The notes beneath the pieces are model-generated. The model had not been told where the DNA came from. It made no database searches and was given only the letters and a program-made list of their open reading frames with translations. The position numbers and the translations under genes are program-made. From NCBI GenBank assembly GCA_002381945.1, contig DFXY01000026.1, positions 48,641 to 112,640 on the forward strand: 64,000 nucleotides of DNA, written 5' to 3'. Shown here in pieces: positions 15,953 to 24,735 of the stretch (the first letter of the stretch is position 1; each line of letters begins with the position of its first letter). The DNA is from Bacteriovoracaceae bacterium UBA4096. Its GTDB lineage: Bacteria > Bdellovibrionota > Bacteriovoracia > Bacteriovoracales > Bacteriovoracaceae.

Positions 15953-18193
15953 ATGAAGAAGATCAAATCATCGGTTCTTGCTGTGGCCGCCCTATCTGTC
16001 CTGACTTCTGCCTGTGTGGATGTAAAATCTGAGAAGAAAACAAATCGAGTCACAAATGACCCCCAGACCAATAAAATCATTGGCGATGACAAGATCGAAC
16101 TCCAAGTAATTTCTGAATCGGCCTTCAAGATGGCCGCTATCAATAAATCAATGCTTTCTATTTCAAATTCAAAGGTGATGAGTGTTCTCAGTAAATTACC
16201 TCAAGGTAATGGTCCTGCTGAAACCGTGAATAAATCAAAAGCTGAATTAAAGAATCAAGAAGAGTCACTATTGATCGGTTTTCCCATCGGGCTGGTTGGT
16301 GAACAAAATGTTTTTGGTGGAGTCATCACGAAAGTTTCAGATCAAATTAATGAAAGCTTAGGAACTCTCAAATTAACGGACTTAACTCCAATACATGTTC
16401 GCACTTTAATCAATACATTACCGGATGGAACTCCGGTTATGACATTAGTTGGTTGTTTTTCAAATTGTTCTGAAAGCTCAGACCAATCTGCACTTCTAAA
16501 CTTCCCGATCGTTGGTTATAACCAAGACTCTGGAATGCTCGTGGTTGATATGTCGGCCATCGGTAAAGAGTTAGATTTAATCTCGATGCTGGACCCACAA
16601 GGCCAGTACACTCAGCTAAAGGCCGTATCAAGTGATACAACCTCAGTTGATTACGATATGAAGACTCTAATCTTTGATATCAAAACCAAGATGATTCCAG
16701 TAACAGCATCTCCTACAGATCCAGCAGCACCTATTACTGAGTTTACTGTTCGTTGGTATTTAAAACTTAATTCTGATGCAAATCCGGCATTTGAATCTCG
16801 GTCCGCTACTGAAGGTGTAGGCTTCTTTCAGACGGATCGTGGTGCTAAAAGCAAGATCACACGTTTCTCAACCACTGAAGCTTCTCCGGGAATGGCACCT
16901 GTTAAATACTACATCAAAAATGTCCCTGAAGAATTTAAGAATGTTTTTGCCCGCGCTCTAGACTCATGGAATGTGGAATTTAGAAAGACCATTGGCCATA
17001 ATCTAATCAGTTACGAGTTTGTAGATGCGAGTGATGAACGCGCTGATTTATTAGTACCGGGAGATATCCGATTTAACATCATTGAATGGGATTTAATTAA
17101 TAAGGCCGGTTATGGAGGTTTAGGTCCATCAATTGCAAATCAGCACACTGGTCAGACGATGTCTGCTAACGTTCTGGTTCAGGGACCAACTATTGTTAAA
17201 CTTTATAAAGAATGGTTTGGCGTATCAGAAAAGGCACGAGAGTTAAAAGAACTTGGCCAAGTTGCCAAAGCAAACTCATTAATTAAATCTTTCAATGCTA
17301 AGATTTCAAGTGAACTAAATAAGCGCACTAGTACTCAGTATAAGTTAAAACTTGGTAAGCATCTGGACATGAACATCCACGCGCAAAAAGCTGAACTCAT
17401 GGATCCAATCGCTAAGGGTGAATTTGAAATCATTCCGGCCAACATGACATATGAAACTTATATGGATGGGTACATGCTGGAGATCGTTGCTCACGAAGTT
17501 GGGCACAACTTAGGTCTACGACACAATTTTAAAGGTAATTTGGGTGCATATGAAAATGGAGAAGAAGGATCAGTTTCGCGATCAGTAATGGAATACCTTG
17601 GTCGTCCATATCGTCATCTGAATACTATCGGACCCTATGATCGTATGGCAATTGCTTACGGCTATACTGGTTCAGCACCTAAGCACCTTGACTGGTTCTG
17701 TACAGATGAAGACCAGGCATACGATGCTCAAGCGATGGCAGTAAAATCTCCGGAATGTTCTAAATCGGATGCAACCAGTGATCCATTCTCATTCTGGGAA
17801 GGCCGGATTGACCGCGTCCTTGATCTGGTACTTGAAAGAAAAACAGCGGCTGCACCGGTCTGGACTGTTAAAGAAGTGAAAACGCAGATTGAAGATGCCA
17901 TTTCAGGACTATCTGCTTACGCTTTAAGCGCTGAGAAAACTGCCGATTCATGGACCAACTTTTTTGGAAAAAATGATCGTCCAGAAGATAAGTCTGAGAT
18001 TAAGGACTACGTTCTTTACAGGATTAAGAAAAAACTTTGTAATCCTAAACTGCAGGACGTAATTGCAGGTAAAGAATCTACCGAAGCGCAAAAGTTAGCA
18101 GAAAGCAACTTGGTTGAGCTATCAAAGACAATTGCTACGAAAACGGACACATTGGGTCTTTATACTGCTGAGCAGTTGGACTGTAAAATCTAA
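15953..18193 (+). CDS. Zinc metalloprotease lipoprotein (metzincin type)
   Basis: The 746-residue product is a lipoprotein (LTSAC, Cys near residue 21). The active site HEVGHNLGLRHN begins at about residue 514 and matches the metzincin zinc motif HExxHxxGxxH, with a downstream Met-turn-like SVMEY. The preceding 350 residues resemble the N-terminal domain of large bacterial zinc-dependent metalloproteases. It would act at the periplasmic or outer surface of a membrane. The start ATG at 15953 has a CGGAG site six bases upstream; the GTG at 15950 is a poorer choice. A strong terminator follows, so it is monocistronic. Confidence 0.85.
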   Translation: MKKIKSSVLAVAALSVLTSACVDVKSEKKTNRVTNDPQTNKIIGDDKIELQVISESAFKMAAINKSMLSISNSKVMSVLSKLPQGNGPAETVNKSKAELKNQEESLLIGFPIGLVGEQNVFGGVITKVSDQINESLGTLKLTDLTPIHVRTLINTLPDGTPVMTLVGCFSNCSESSDQSALLNFPIVGYNQDSGMLVVDMSAIGKELDLISMLDPQGQYTQLKAVSSDTTSVDYDMKTLIFDIKTKMIPVTASPTDPAAPITEFTVRWYLKLNSDANPAFESRSATEGVGFFQTDRGAKSKITRFSTTEASPGMAPVKYYIKNVPEEFKNVFARALDSWNVEFRKTIGHNLISYEFVDASDERADLLVPGDIRFNIIEWDLINKAGYGGLGPSIANQHTGQTMSANVLVQGPTIVKLYKEWFGVSEKARELKELGQVAKANSLIKSFNAKISSELNKRTSTQYKLKLGKHLDMNIHAQKAELMDPIAKGEFEIIPANMTYETYMDGYMLEIVAHEVGHNLGLRHNFKGNLGAYENGEEGSVSRSVMEYLGRPYRHLNTIGPYDRMAIAYGYTGSAPKHLDWFCTDEDQAYDAQAMAVKSPECSKSDATSDPFSFWEGRIDRVLDLVLERKTAAAPVWTVKEVKTQIEDAISGLSAYALSAEKTADSWTNFFGKNDRPEDKSEIKDYVLYRIKKKLCNPKLQDVIAGKESTEAQKLAESNLVELSKTIATKTDTLGLYTAEQLDCKI

Positions 18194-18215
18194 GACAACT
18201 CTGTTTAAATTTCGC

Positions 18216-18245
18216 AAGGCCACCTTTAGGGTGGCCTTTTTTTTT
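18216..18245 (+). terminator. Rho-independent terminator of the metalloprotease gene
   Basis: AAGGCCACC (18216-18224) pairs with GGTGGCCTT (18230-18238) around TTTAG and runs into nine T residues. Confidence 0.9.
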
Positions 18246-18248
18246 GTT

Positions 18249-18254
18249 TAGAAT
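18249..18254 (+). promoter_or_regulatory. -10 element of cydAB
   Basis: TAGAAT directly after the terminator. The start would be near 18261, giving a short leader before either candidate ATG (18273 or 18288). No FNR-type site is visible upstream. Confidence 0.35.
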
Positions 18255-18287
18255 GGCCTCGGACTTTTCAGCATGATAAATTCGGCC

Positions 18288-19598
18288 ATGGACTCACTAC
18301 TCGCGGCCAGGCTTCAAATGGCCTTTTCCCTAGGTTTTCATATCATTTTTGCTGTTATTGGCATGGTAATGCCCGTCTTCATGAGTGCTAGTTATTGGCA
18401 CTATTTAAAGAAAAAAAATCCTGATGCACTTGAACTAACCAAGCTTTGGATGAAAGGTGTTGCTATCTTTTTTGCGGTTGGCGCCGTCTCTGGGACTCTC
18501 TTAAGCTTTGAACTGGGACTTCTCTGGCCTGAATTTATGAAACATGCGGGCCCAATTGTGGGAATGCCTTTCTCATGGGAAGGAACAGCTTTTTTCCTTG
18601 AGGCGATAGCTCTCGGTATATTCCTTTATGGCTTCGAACGTATTTCACCCTGGAAGCACTGGTTTGCCTCTTTCATGGTCGGAGTTGCAGGTGTCACATC
18701 AGGAATTTTTGTCATGGCAGTTAATTCCTGGATGAATGCTCCTCAGGGATTTGATTTTGAAAACGGAGTTTTTAAAAACATCGATCCTTTCGCTGCCATG
18801 TTTAATGATGCCTGGTTCTCTCAATCACACCACATGACAATTGCTGCATTCACGAGTGTTTCTGCCGGAGTATTGGGCATTCATTCCTTTTTGTACTTAC
18901 TAGGTCGAAGGAAAAATCTCAATTTGCTCGCGATTAAAATTGCGGCCCCATTTTTTATTATATCAGCTTTATTACAACCTTTGAGTGGAGACCTTGCAGC
19001 CAAAGATGTGGCCAAACGTCAGCCCATCAAATTTGCGGCAATGGAATCCTTATTTGAAACAACTCGCTCCGCTCCTCTAGTGCTTGGTGGAATACCGAAT
19101 GTTGAAAATGAAAGAGTTGATTATGCAATCCATATTCCTAAGATTTTAAGTTATCTTGCACATGGTGATCTTAATTCTGAGGTCAAAGGTTTAAACGATT
19201 TTCCAAAAGAACACTGGCCTCCAGTGGCCATCGTCCATGTGGCCTTTCAGATAATGGTTTTCTGTGGCAGCTTACTCGCCTTAGCTGCAGTATTGGCACT
19301 TCTCACCATTATCCGAAAAAAATCTTTGGCATCAAATCCGTGGTTATTAAAGCTCTTTGTACTGGTATCCCCGTTAGGAATAGTGGCGATAGAAGCAGGC
19401 TGGACAGTAACTGAAGTGGGCCGTCAGCCATGGATTATTTATGGATTCATGAAAACCAAAGACGCCCTTACTAATGCCCCTGCTTTGCAATTAACTTTTT
19501 ATACCTACTTGTTTCTCTATCTTTTTTTAATGGTCGTTGTATGCTGGCTCTTTTATCGCCTCATCCTGGTACACTTTCTTAAAAAGGATGGGCCATGA
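18288..19598 (+). CDS. cydA: Cytochrome bd-type quinol oxidase subunit I
   Basis: CydA carries the three hemes and the quinol site of the bd oxidase, which reduces oxygen to water without pumping protons and has very high oxygen affinity. From ATG 18288 the product has 436 residues. Visible are His18 (heme b595/d ligand region), WEGTAFFLEA with the conserved Glu residues, SHHMTIAAF with the heme b558 His, the quinol-binding region with GDLAAKDVAKRQPIKFAAMES, and GRQPW. The Q-loop is short, which fits the cyanide-insensitive (CioA) branch. Eight or nine membrane helices are visible. An ATG at 18273 would add five residues. It overlaps cydB by four bases. Confidence 0.94.
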   Translation: MDSLLAARLQMAFSLGFHIIFAVIGMVMPVFMSASYWHYLKKKNPDALELTKLWMKGVAIFFAVGAVSGTLLSFELGLLWPEFMKHAGPIVGMPFSWEGTAFFLEAIALGIFLYGFERISPWKHWFASFMVGVAGVTSGIFVMAVNSWMNAPQGFDFENGVFKNIDPFAAMFNDAWFSQSHHMTIAAFTSVSAGVLGIHSFLYLLGRRKNLNLLAIKIAAPFFIISALLQPLSGDLAAKDVAKRQPIKFAAMESLFETTRSAPLVLGGIPNVENERVDYAIHIPKILSYLAHGDLNSEVKGLNDFPKEHWPPVAIVHVAFQIMVFCGSLLALAAVLALLTIIRKKSLASNPWLLKLFVLVSPLGIVAIEAGWTVTEVGRQPWIIYGFMKTKDALTNAPALQLTFYTYLFLYLFLMVVVCWLFYRLILVHFLKKDGP

Positions 19599-20596
19599 CT
19601 GAGTTCATTGTCTTTATTCTTGCAGTTGCCCTTTTCCTGTATGCTTTGTTAGCTGGCGCTGACTTTGGGGCCGGAATCATCGAAATATTACCGAGTAAAA
19701 TTCCGACGAATGATAAGACCGTCCTAATTGGTAAGGCCATGGGGCCCGTATGGGAATCCAACCATATCTGGTTAATTCTTGCGCTGGTCATCTCATTTAA
19801 TGCTTTTCCCGGTATTTTCTGGTTTATATCTGAATGGTTTCATTTTCCATTTGGCGCTCTTGCGTTTGGCATTATCTTTCGGGGAGCTAGCTTTACTTTT
19901 CTTCACTATGACCCAATCAAAGATGGCTCACAAAAGATCTACCACTGGATTTTTGGTCTATCCTCTGTTTGGTGTACTTTTTGGCTGGGGTTAATTGTAG
20001 GTTCCTTGATGTTAGGTAACTTCTCATTAAGCGATACTGGTATTTTTGAGCGCTATTTCAAACACTGGTTAAATCCTGTTGCTATATCAATGGGATTTTT
20101 TGTCACATTCCTTATGATGTTTAATGCAGCTCTTTTCTTAACGGCAGAGGCGAAGGTTCATCGCCCGCTCTGGAGAAGTTTGACCCTTAAGATCTTTATT
20201 GTATTAATCTTAAGTGGTTTGATTACACATGGGATTTTCCTCGCCTATGCTATTGATCGCTGGAAGTTCTTTTTCATGAATCCCGTAAGTATAGTGCTCA
20301 TTGTATTTTCCTTCCTCTTTTTAATGCCTCAAATCTATACTATAGATAGATCGTTGAGAAATTCATCTCGTTTTATTGCAGGCCTGCAGCTTATTTGTAT
20401 AATGGGAGCAGGTTTCTACCCATTATATCCAAATTTTATTCTTACTCAGGATGCAACATCAATCAGTTTTCTTGAGGCGAGCGCAGAGCCGGCAGTGTTA
20501 AGGGCATTAATCTATGCTCTTGTCGTAGGTTTATTGTTGATTTTACCAGGGTATTATTTCTTAATGAAAATATTCAAATCTAATATAGATGAGTAG
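19595..20596 (+). CDS. cydB: Cytochrome bd-type quinol oxidase subunit II
   Basis: CydB is the structural partner of CydA in the inner membrane. The 333-residue product has the N-terminal segment with LLAGADFGAGI, GPVWESNHIWLI and FRGASFTF, all typical of the family, and about eight membrane helices. Its ATG overlaps the cydA stop (ATGA), so the two are translationally coupled. No cydX-like small subunit or cydDC assembly genes are visible next to it; the following gene is convergent. Confidence 0.95.
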   Translation: MTEFIVFILAVALFLYALLAGADFGAGIIEILPSKIPTNDKTVLIGKAMGPVWESNHIWLILALVISFNAFPGIFWFISEWFHFPFGALAFGIIFRGASFTFLHYDPIKDGSQKIYHWIFGLSSVWCTFWLGLIVGSLMLGNFSLSDTGIFERYFKHWLNPVAISMGFFVTFLMMFNAALFLTAEAKVHRPLWRSLTLKIFIVLILSGLITHGIFLAYAIDRWKFFFMNPVSIVLIVFSFLFLMPQIYTIDRSLRNSSRFIAGLQLICIMGAGFYPLYPNFILTQDATSISFLEASAEPAVLRALIYALVVGLLLILPGYYFLMKIFKSNIDE

Positions 20597-20599
20597 TTA

Positions 20600-21460
20600 T
20601 TAGAGTCGGCAATTTTTCGTTATCCTAAACTCATCAACTTCATCCAGACGAGGAAGATTTAAACCTTTTGCCTGGGCGTATTTTAAAAAAAGCTCAAGAC
20701 CTTTAATTGAAGGCTCCTGAATATCATGTTGAAGTATCACACCTCCACCCAAAGGGTTCTGAATATAAACCGGTTTCTTCACATAGGTGTTCCCCTCTTT
20801 TCTAAAGTCTATGTACATGCCCCCTTCATTCCATGCCACAATATTCTGGGCAACTTCAGCAGGTGTCATTCCAGGAACCCAGTCACTTGTATCTACATCC
20901 CAAAACACCATATGAATGCAGTTCTCCCCCATAAGCTCATTGGATACTTCTTTTAGAGCATTGATATGATGATAGTCATCCCTGGTTCCGTAACTTCCAT
21001 AAGGGAACCGATAGTAGTGCTTAGTAAACTCATGTCCTGCAAGTTTGTACCAGTGGGCCAGCACCTTAAAAGATTGATTAGTCTGGCGCTTCCATTCTTC
21101 TTTAGTCAGATCACCCGAACGATCATGACTAGGGCCATGAGAGGCCACAATATGTCCTTCATCTAACATACGCTTCAGGATAGGGAATGTTCTTTGATCC
21201 AAGAGCTTAGTTAATACGAAAAAAGTGGCCTTAACATCGTATTGTTTTAGTATATCCAAAATCTTAGGAGTTTTAACGAGATCTGGGCCATCGTCAAAAG
21301 TAAGAGTAAAAGTACCACTCTTATACAAGGAAAGGGAACGATAAGGCCTCATGCCACGATCAGCACTGGTGTAGTTTCTATCTTCCGGATATTGATCCCA
21401 AGATAAAAAAGAAGCATGTGATTTAACAGATACTAAAATGAGAATGAGTAGAATTTTCAT
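20600..21460 (-). CDS. Secreted polysaccharide deacetylase (NodB/CE4 family)
   Basis: CE4 enzymes remove N- or O-acetyl groups from peptidoglycan, chitin or other sugars using a metal ion. The 286-residue product has a signal peptide (about 1-16) and the five CE4 motifs: TFDDGP (54-59, catalytic base and metal Asp), SHGPSH (metal His107 and His111), RFPYG (150-154), DVDTSDW and ILQHD near the C-terminus. In Bdellovibrio, deacetylases of this family mark prey peptidoglycan; whether this one acts on own wall or another wall is not shown. It is convergent with cydB and three bases away from it. Confidence 0.9.
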   Translation of the reverse strand: MKILLILILVSVKSHASFLSWDQYPEDRNYTSADRGMRPYRSLSLYKSGTFTLTFDDGPDLVKTPKILDILKQYDVKATFFVLTKLLDQRTFPILKRMLDEGHIVASHGPSHDRSGDLTKEEWKRQTNQSFKVLAHWYKLAGHEFTKHYYRFPYGSYGTRDDYHHINALKEVSNELMGENCIHMVFWDVDTSDWVPGMTPAEVAQNIVAWNEGGMYIDFRKEGNTYVKKPVYIQNPLGGGVILQHDIQEPSIKGLELFLKYAQAKGLNLPRLDEVDEFRITKNCRL

Positions 21461-21509
21461 TACAAAATCCTACTCTCGCAGACCTGGTAAGTTAAGATTC
21501 AAAGCGTCG

Positions 21510-21818
21510 TCAATGTGTCTTGCGGCCAATATCTGTAGGCAATATCCCCTCATTCCTTTTAACTATGATTTCCGATTCAATATTCCCTACTCCATGAACC
21601 AACTTGGCTACGCCCACAGCATAATCTCTTTCAAATTGGCTTCTGACTGTGCCACTTAGAGTAACATTCATTTGATCAACGGATACACTGATGTCACTGG
21701 CATCAATACGTTGACTATTATGCAGTAATTCCTTAACAACAATTTCAATTTCTTGATCGTTGGGCCCATAACTGTCATCATGAATATCAAACGTGGAATG
21801 CTCGTTAGAAGAATTCAT
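21510..21818 (-). CDS. BON-domain protein
   Basis: The product has 103 residues from ATG 21818. After an acidic N-terminal stretch, one BON domain occupies about 25-85 (hydrophobic core with VSVDQMNVTLSGTVRSQFERDYAVGVAKLVHGVGNI, glycine at the turn). BON domains bind phospholipid and occur in OsmY-type stress proteins. No signal peptide is visible, so it may be cytoplasmic. A GTG at 21824 is in frame but the GAGG ribosome site fits the ATG. That ribosome site lies inside a perfect hairpin at 21823-21838. The gene directly upstream on the same strand (21845-22366) is probably in the same transcript. A second BON protein is encoded at 60440-60913. Confidence 0.8.
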   Translation of the reverse strand: MNSSNEHSTFDIHDDSYGPNDQEIEIVVKELLHNSQRIDASDISVSVDQMNVTLSGTVRSQFERDYAVGVAKLVHGVGNIESEIIVKRNEGILPTDIGRKTH

Positions 21819-21822
21819 AAGC

Positions 21823-21838
21823 ACCTCTTTGTAGAGGT
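21823..21838 (-). promoter_or_regulatory. Hairpin enclosing the ribosome site of the BON gene
   Basis: On the minus strand ACCTCT-ACAA-AGAGGT forms a perfect 6-bp stem; its 3' arm contains the AGAGG ribosome site five bases from the ATG. Pairing would hide the site, as in simple RNA thermosensors. Confidence 0.4.
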
Positions 21839-21844
21839 TATTGT

Positions 21845-22366
21845 CTAAAAGAAAAGAAGTTTTTGAAAGGCAAAGGAAGTCATAATTTCTCTAATGCCAA
21901 TAATGCCGAATACCCTCGAATGATTTGCTTTGAAATACATTCGATTTACCGGGAGGTTTCCCAGGTCAAACAAACGTAATTGCTCATTATCCCAATTCAG
22001 ATAAAGACGTTTCACATGTCTCGTTCCTGTTATTCCATTATAGAGGTAGTTAAGTTTAACAATCCCACCAGATTGGATAGAAAAATTTTCAACTTCCAAC
22101 CTGACAGCTGCGTATCCATCGCGTTCAACAATGACTACCCCTTCAGCAATTACCCTTTCTGCCGGTACTGATACATCCTCAAAAATACTCCCATCAGGTC
22201 TGGTGGTAATATAACGAATAGAATCAATCTTATTTTGATCATCCGTTTCGACATAGAAATCCATGACATCTTTATCGAACTCAGAAGTAATTTCGGCCAG
22301 CTTAAATACCTCAGCATGAGCGCAAACAGTCATGATCAGGAACAAGAAAATAAAAGAAAATTTCAA
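21845..22366 (-). CDS. Secreted protein of unknown function
   Basis: The 173-residue product has a signal peptide (about 1-18, ending CAHA) and a mature part rich in beta strands (alternating hydrophobic residues; VVIVERDGYAAVRLEVENF). I do not recognise it. The start is a TTG at 22366: the GGGAGG ribosome site lies seven bases upstream, and no in-frame ATG gives an intact signal peptide. It ends 27 bases before the BON gene, so the two probably form an operon. The last 20 residues are hydrophobic. Confidence 0.6.
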   Translation of the reverse strand: MKFSFIFLFLIMTVCAHAEVFKLAEITSEFDKDVMDFYVETDDQNKIDSIRYITTRPDGSIFEDVSVPAERVIAEGVVIVERDGYAAVRLEVENFSIQSGGIVKLNYLYNGITGTRHVKRLYLNWDNEQLRLFDLGNLPVNRMYFKANHSRVFGIIGIREIMTSFAFQKLLFF

Positions 22367-22634
22367 GATTCATCCTCCCATCTTTTAAATATTTTAGCGT
22401 TGAACGTTCTGCAAAGAAAAATTGCAATGCATTATAGGTCACAGCATTTATTGAGATGAGACATTAATGTTTACTGCCACTTCTATCAATAGTGCATTCA
22501 TTCCTCATCCAACAAGTCGGAATTTGCGCTCCCTCGTCTCAAAACTCAAGAGAGAGCTTTAGTAGACAAAAAAAGGATAATTTCATCATCATGATGGAGT
22601 TTGTTCGTTACGTAGAAAAACAATGGAGGGTTCT

Positions 22635-23480
22635 ATGCGCGTTTTCGGACTTTTATTCTGTCTCATGAGCTTACCGGCCTTGGCCATGACAGAACTTACG
22701 ACCCAGATACATGACATTGACTATGGCATGAAACCAAAAGATGAAGTCCTGATCCTACTGACCAGTGGACATGTCGCCAAGGTCCTTCCAGAAAACAAGG
22801 TCCTGCTTTCTAAATTTGCATTAGAGAAGACCAAGGGCAAATGGTTCAAGGTCACAATGGATGATAATAGATTCATTTCAGGACTAGAACCTACAACACC
22901 TTTTCTCCCCGCTGTTATAAAAACTCGTTCAGATCAGAAAGTGCGATCTGAATATGTTCCTACAACGATAGCCAGTATGGATATTGCAAAAAAATATTTT
23001 CGTGAGGCCCGATATAATCCAAAAGATTCTCAATGTTTTAATCGTGCCATGGTTTGGTCTTATGAATGGTGGCGTGATCACAGTTTAAAGTCCAACAAGC
23101 TTCTTATCTACTTTACCAGAAACTACATCCGTCGCTATAACTTCGAATGGTGGTTTCATATTGCTCCATATGTTCATATTATGGAGAATGGGAAAGTGGT
23201 TGAAAGAGTGATGGATGTAAAATACTCCAGAGGTCCCAGTGAATTTACCCGATGGACGAATCTCTTCATGCGAAACGATGCTCCTTGCCAGGTGATTACT
23301 AAATACTCTGACTACGCTGATCATCCATATTCCGGTGAGTGTTATATCCAAAGAACAAACATGTACACTTATCAGCCTGCTGATCTTCAGATGAATGAGG
23401 CCTGGGGCTACACCAAAGATAAATTCAATATGGATGAAGTACGTGGGGCTTATTTAGAAGCTTACGATGAACGTCTATAA
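22635..23480 (+). CDS. Secreted protein-glutaminase-like enzyme (Cys-His-Asp)
   Basis: The 281-residue product has a signal peptide (about 1-17). The second half matches the protein-glutaminase fold, which deamidates glutamine side chains in proteins: Cys134 in DSQCFNRAMVW, His175 in WWFHIAPYV and Asp194 in VMDVKYSRG. The spacing, 41 residues from Cys to His and 19 from His to Asp, is nearly that of the Chryseobacterium enzyme (Cys156, His197, Asp217, as I recall it). The N-terminal 110 residues may be a pro-region. The start at ATG 22635 is set by a GGAGG site; an in-frame ATG lies at 22623. It is followed eleven bases later by an EF-hand lipoprotein gene. Confidence 0.7.
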   Translation: MRVFGLLFCLMSLPALAMTELTTQIHDIDYGMKPKDEVLILLTSGHVAKVLPENKVLLSKFALEKTKGKWFKVTMDDNRFISGLEPTTPFLPAVIKTRSDQKVRSEYVPTTIASMDIAKKYFREARYNPKDSQCFNRAMVWSYEWWRDHSLKSNKLLIYFTRNYIRRYNFEWWFHIAPYVHIMENGKVVERVMDVKYSRGPSEFTRWTNLFMRNDAPCQVITKYSDYADHPYSGECYIQRTNMYTYQPADLQMNEAWGYTKDKFNMDEVRGAYLEAYDERL

Positions 23481-23491
23481 TCAGGAGACAT

Positions 23492-24697
23492 ATGAAAAAA
23501 GGTATCAAGATCATTTCGACCCTTGCAGTACTTTCTTTGGCGGCTTCCTGTGGAGATTCCGAAAAAAAGAAATCAGGTAGCAGCGGATCTGTGGAGCAAG
23601 ATGTCCAGGAAGAGCAAGAAGTCATTCCTGTTGATGGTTCTAATATAGAAGGTTTGTATAAAGCAAAATTTATTACCATTAATTCCAATGTAAATGGAAC
23701 TATTCCCGGGTCTGCAACATTCTTCAGGAAAGAGGATAAATGGTTTGCTTATCTTCGTCTCTTTGCAGGGATGCCGAAGGCATGGCATATGCAAAACGTT
23801 TATGAGGGCACACGTTGTCCTAATGCCAATGATGACTTAAATCTTGATGGATTTATTGATATTATTGAAGCTCAGGCGGTGTTAGGGAAGATCCTCATTC
23901 CTTTGGATGCTGATATCAGTTCACAGAATTCTGGACGAAATTTTTATCCGCTAGCAGATCTGTCAGGCAGTTATCACTATGAGAGGGTAACAAGCTTCCA
24001 GCGATTCTTTAAAGATCTAAAAAGTGAAGATAAAAATCCTGAAGATCAAATCATGAAACTAGCACCAGATGAAGGTCTAAAACTTGTCGGCAGGGCCGTC
24101 ATGATTCAGGGGGTAACCGAAGATGTTGAGTTGCCAGAGACAGTTCAAACTCTTGAGAGACGAAGACCCTTTCAAACTCTGCCAATTGCCTGTGGTATTT
24201 ATGAAAAAGTTGAAGCTCTTCCAGGAGATCCGTATATTGATGAAATACCAGGTCCGGTAGCAGATGTTATTGAAGGTCAGGATCAACCTGCTCCGGCCGA
24301 AGATCAACAGGAAGATGATCCGACTGGAGAATCAGGCGGATCAAGTGGTGGTACTAATGATTCAGACGATGGTGATGGGCCAGTTTCAGATGGCGAGGGC
24401 AGAACATCAGGAGGCACTTCAGGAGGCTCAACCGGCGGATCAACAACTGGAGATGATGAACCTCAAACGACTAGTGGCTCAACTTCAGGTGGCGCCTCAA
24501 CGAGCAGTGATTCAACAACTGGTGGGGCGTCTAGCGGAAGCGACTCTGACAGTGGAGGTAACTCATCCACTGCATCTGAGACCAGCAGCTCCGACTCAAG
24601 CTCAACAACGACAACAGTTTCAAGCAGTGATTCCTCAAGTTCCAGCACCACCGGGACCACAACAGGTGGCTTCTTAGAAAACAGCTCAGGTCTCTAA
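23492..24697 (+). CDS. EF-hand lipoprotein with long Ser/Thr/Gly tail
   Basis: The 401-residue product is a lipoprotein (LAASC, Cys20). Residues about 45-240 form a conserved domain shared with the protein at 36117-37058. Within it DLNLDGFIDIIE is a complete 12-residue EF-hand calcium loop with Asp, Asn, Asp, Gly, Ile, Asp and Glu at the expected positions. From about residue 265 the chain is low complexity: Gly/Ser/Thr with acidic residues, which looks like a surface stalk. The family is unknown to me. It lies eleven bases after the glutaminase-like gene and is probably co-transcribed with it; a strong terminator follows. Confidence 0.7.
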   Translation: MKKGIKIISTLAVLSLAASCGDSEKKKSGSSGSVEQDVQEEQEVIPVDGSNIEGLYKAKFITINSNVNGTIPGSATFFRKEDKWFAYLRLFAGMPKAWHMQNVYEGTRCPNANDDLNLDGFIDIIEAQAVLGKILIPLDADISSQNSGRNFYPLADLSGSYHYERVTSFQRFFKDLKSEDKNPEDQIMKLAPDEGLKLVGRAVMIQGVTEDVELPETVQTLERRRPFQTLPIACGIYEKVEALPGDPYIDEIPGPVADVIEGQDQPAPAEDQQEDDPTGESGGSSGGTNDSDDGDGPVSDGEGRTSGGTSGGSTGGSTTGDDEPQTTSGSTSGGASTSSDSTTGGASSGSDSDSGGNSSTASETSSSDSSSTTTTVSSSDSSSSSTTGTTTGGFLENSSGL

Positions 24698-24705
24698 ACC
24701 GCATT

Positions 24706-24735
24706 AAGGCAAGGCTTCTTGGCCTTGCCTTTTTA
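24706..24735 (+). terminator. Rho-independent terminator after the EF-hand lipoprotein
   Basis: AAGGCAAGGC (24706-24715) pairs with GCCTTGCCTT (24722-24731) around TTCTTG and ends in a T-run. Confidence 0.88.

Noticed and set aside
18194..18287. FNR site before cydAB
   Set aside because: No TGAT-N4-ATCA-like sequence is present, although bd oxidases are often FNR targets.
22585..22600. CATCATCATGATGG palindromic stretch as operator
   Set aside because: It is a short simple-sequence repeat with chance symmetry and no promoter nearby.
24264..24677. Alternative-frame reading frame over the Ser/Thr/Gly tail of the EF-hand lipoprotein
   Set aside because: It is a by-product of low-complexity codons; the lipoprotein frame has the signal peptide, the conserved domain and the terminator.
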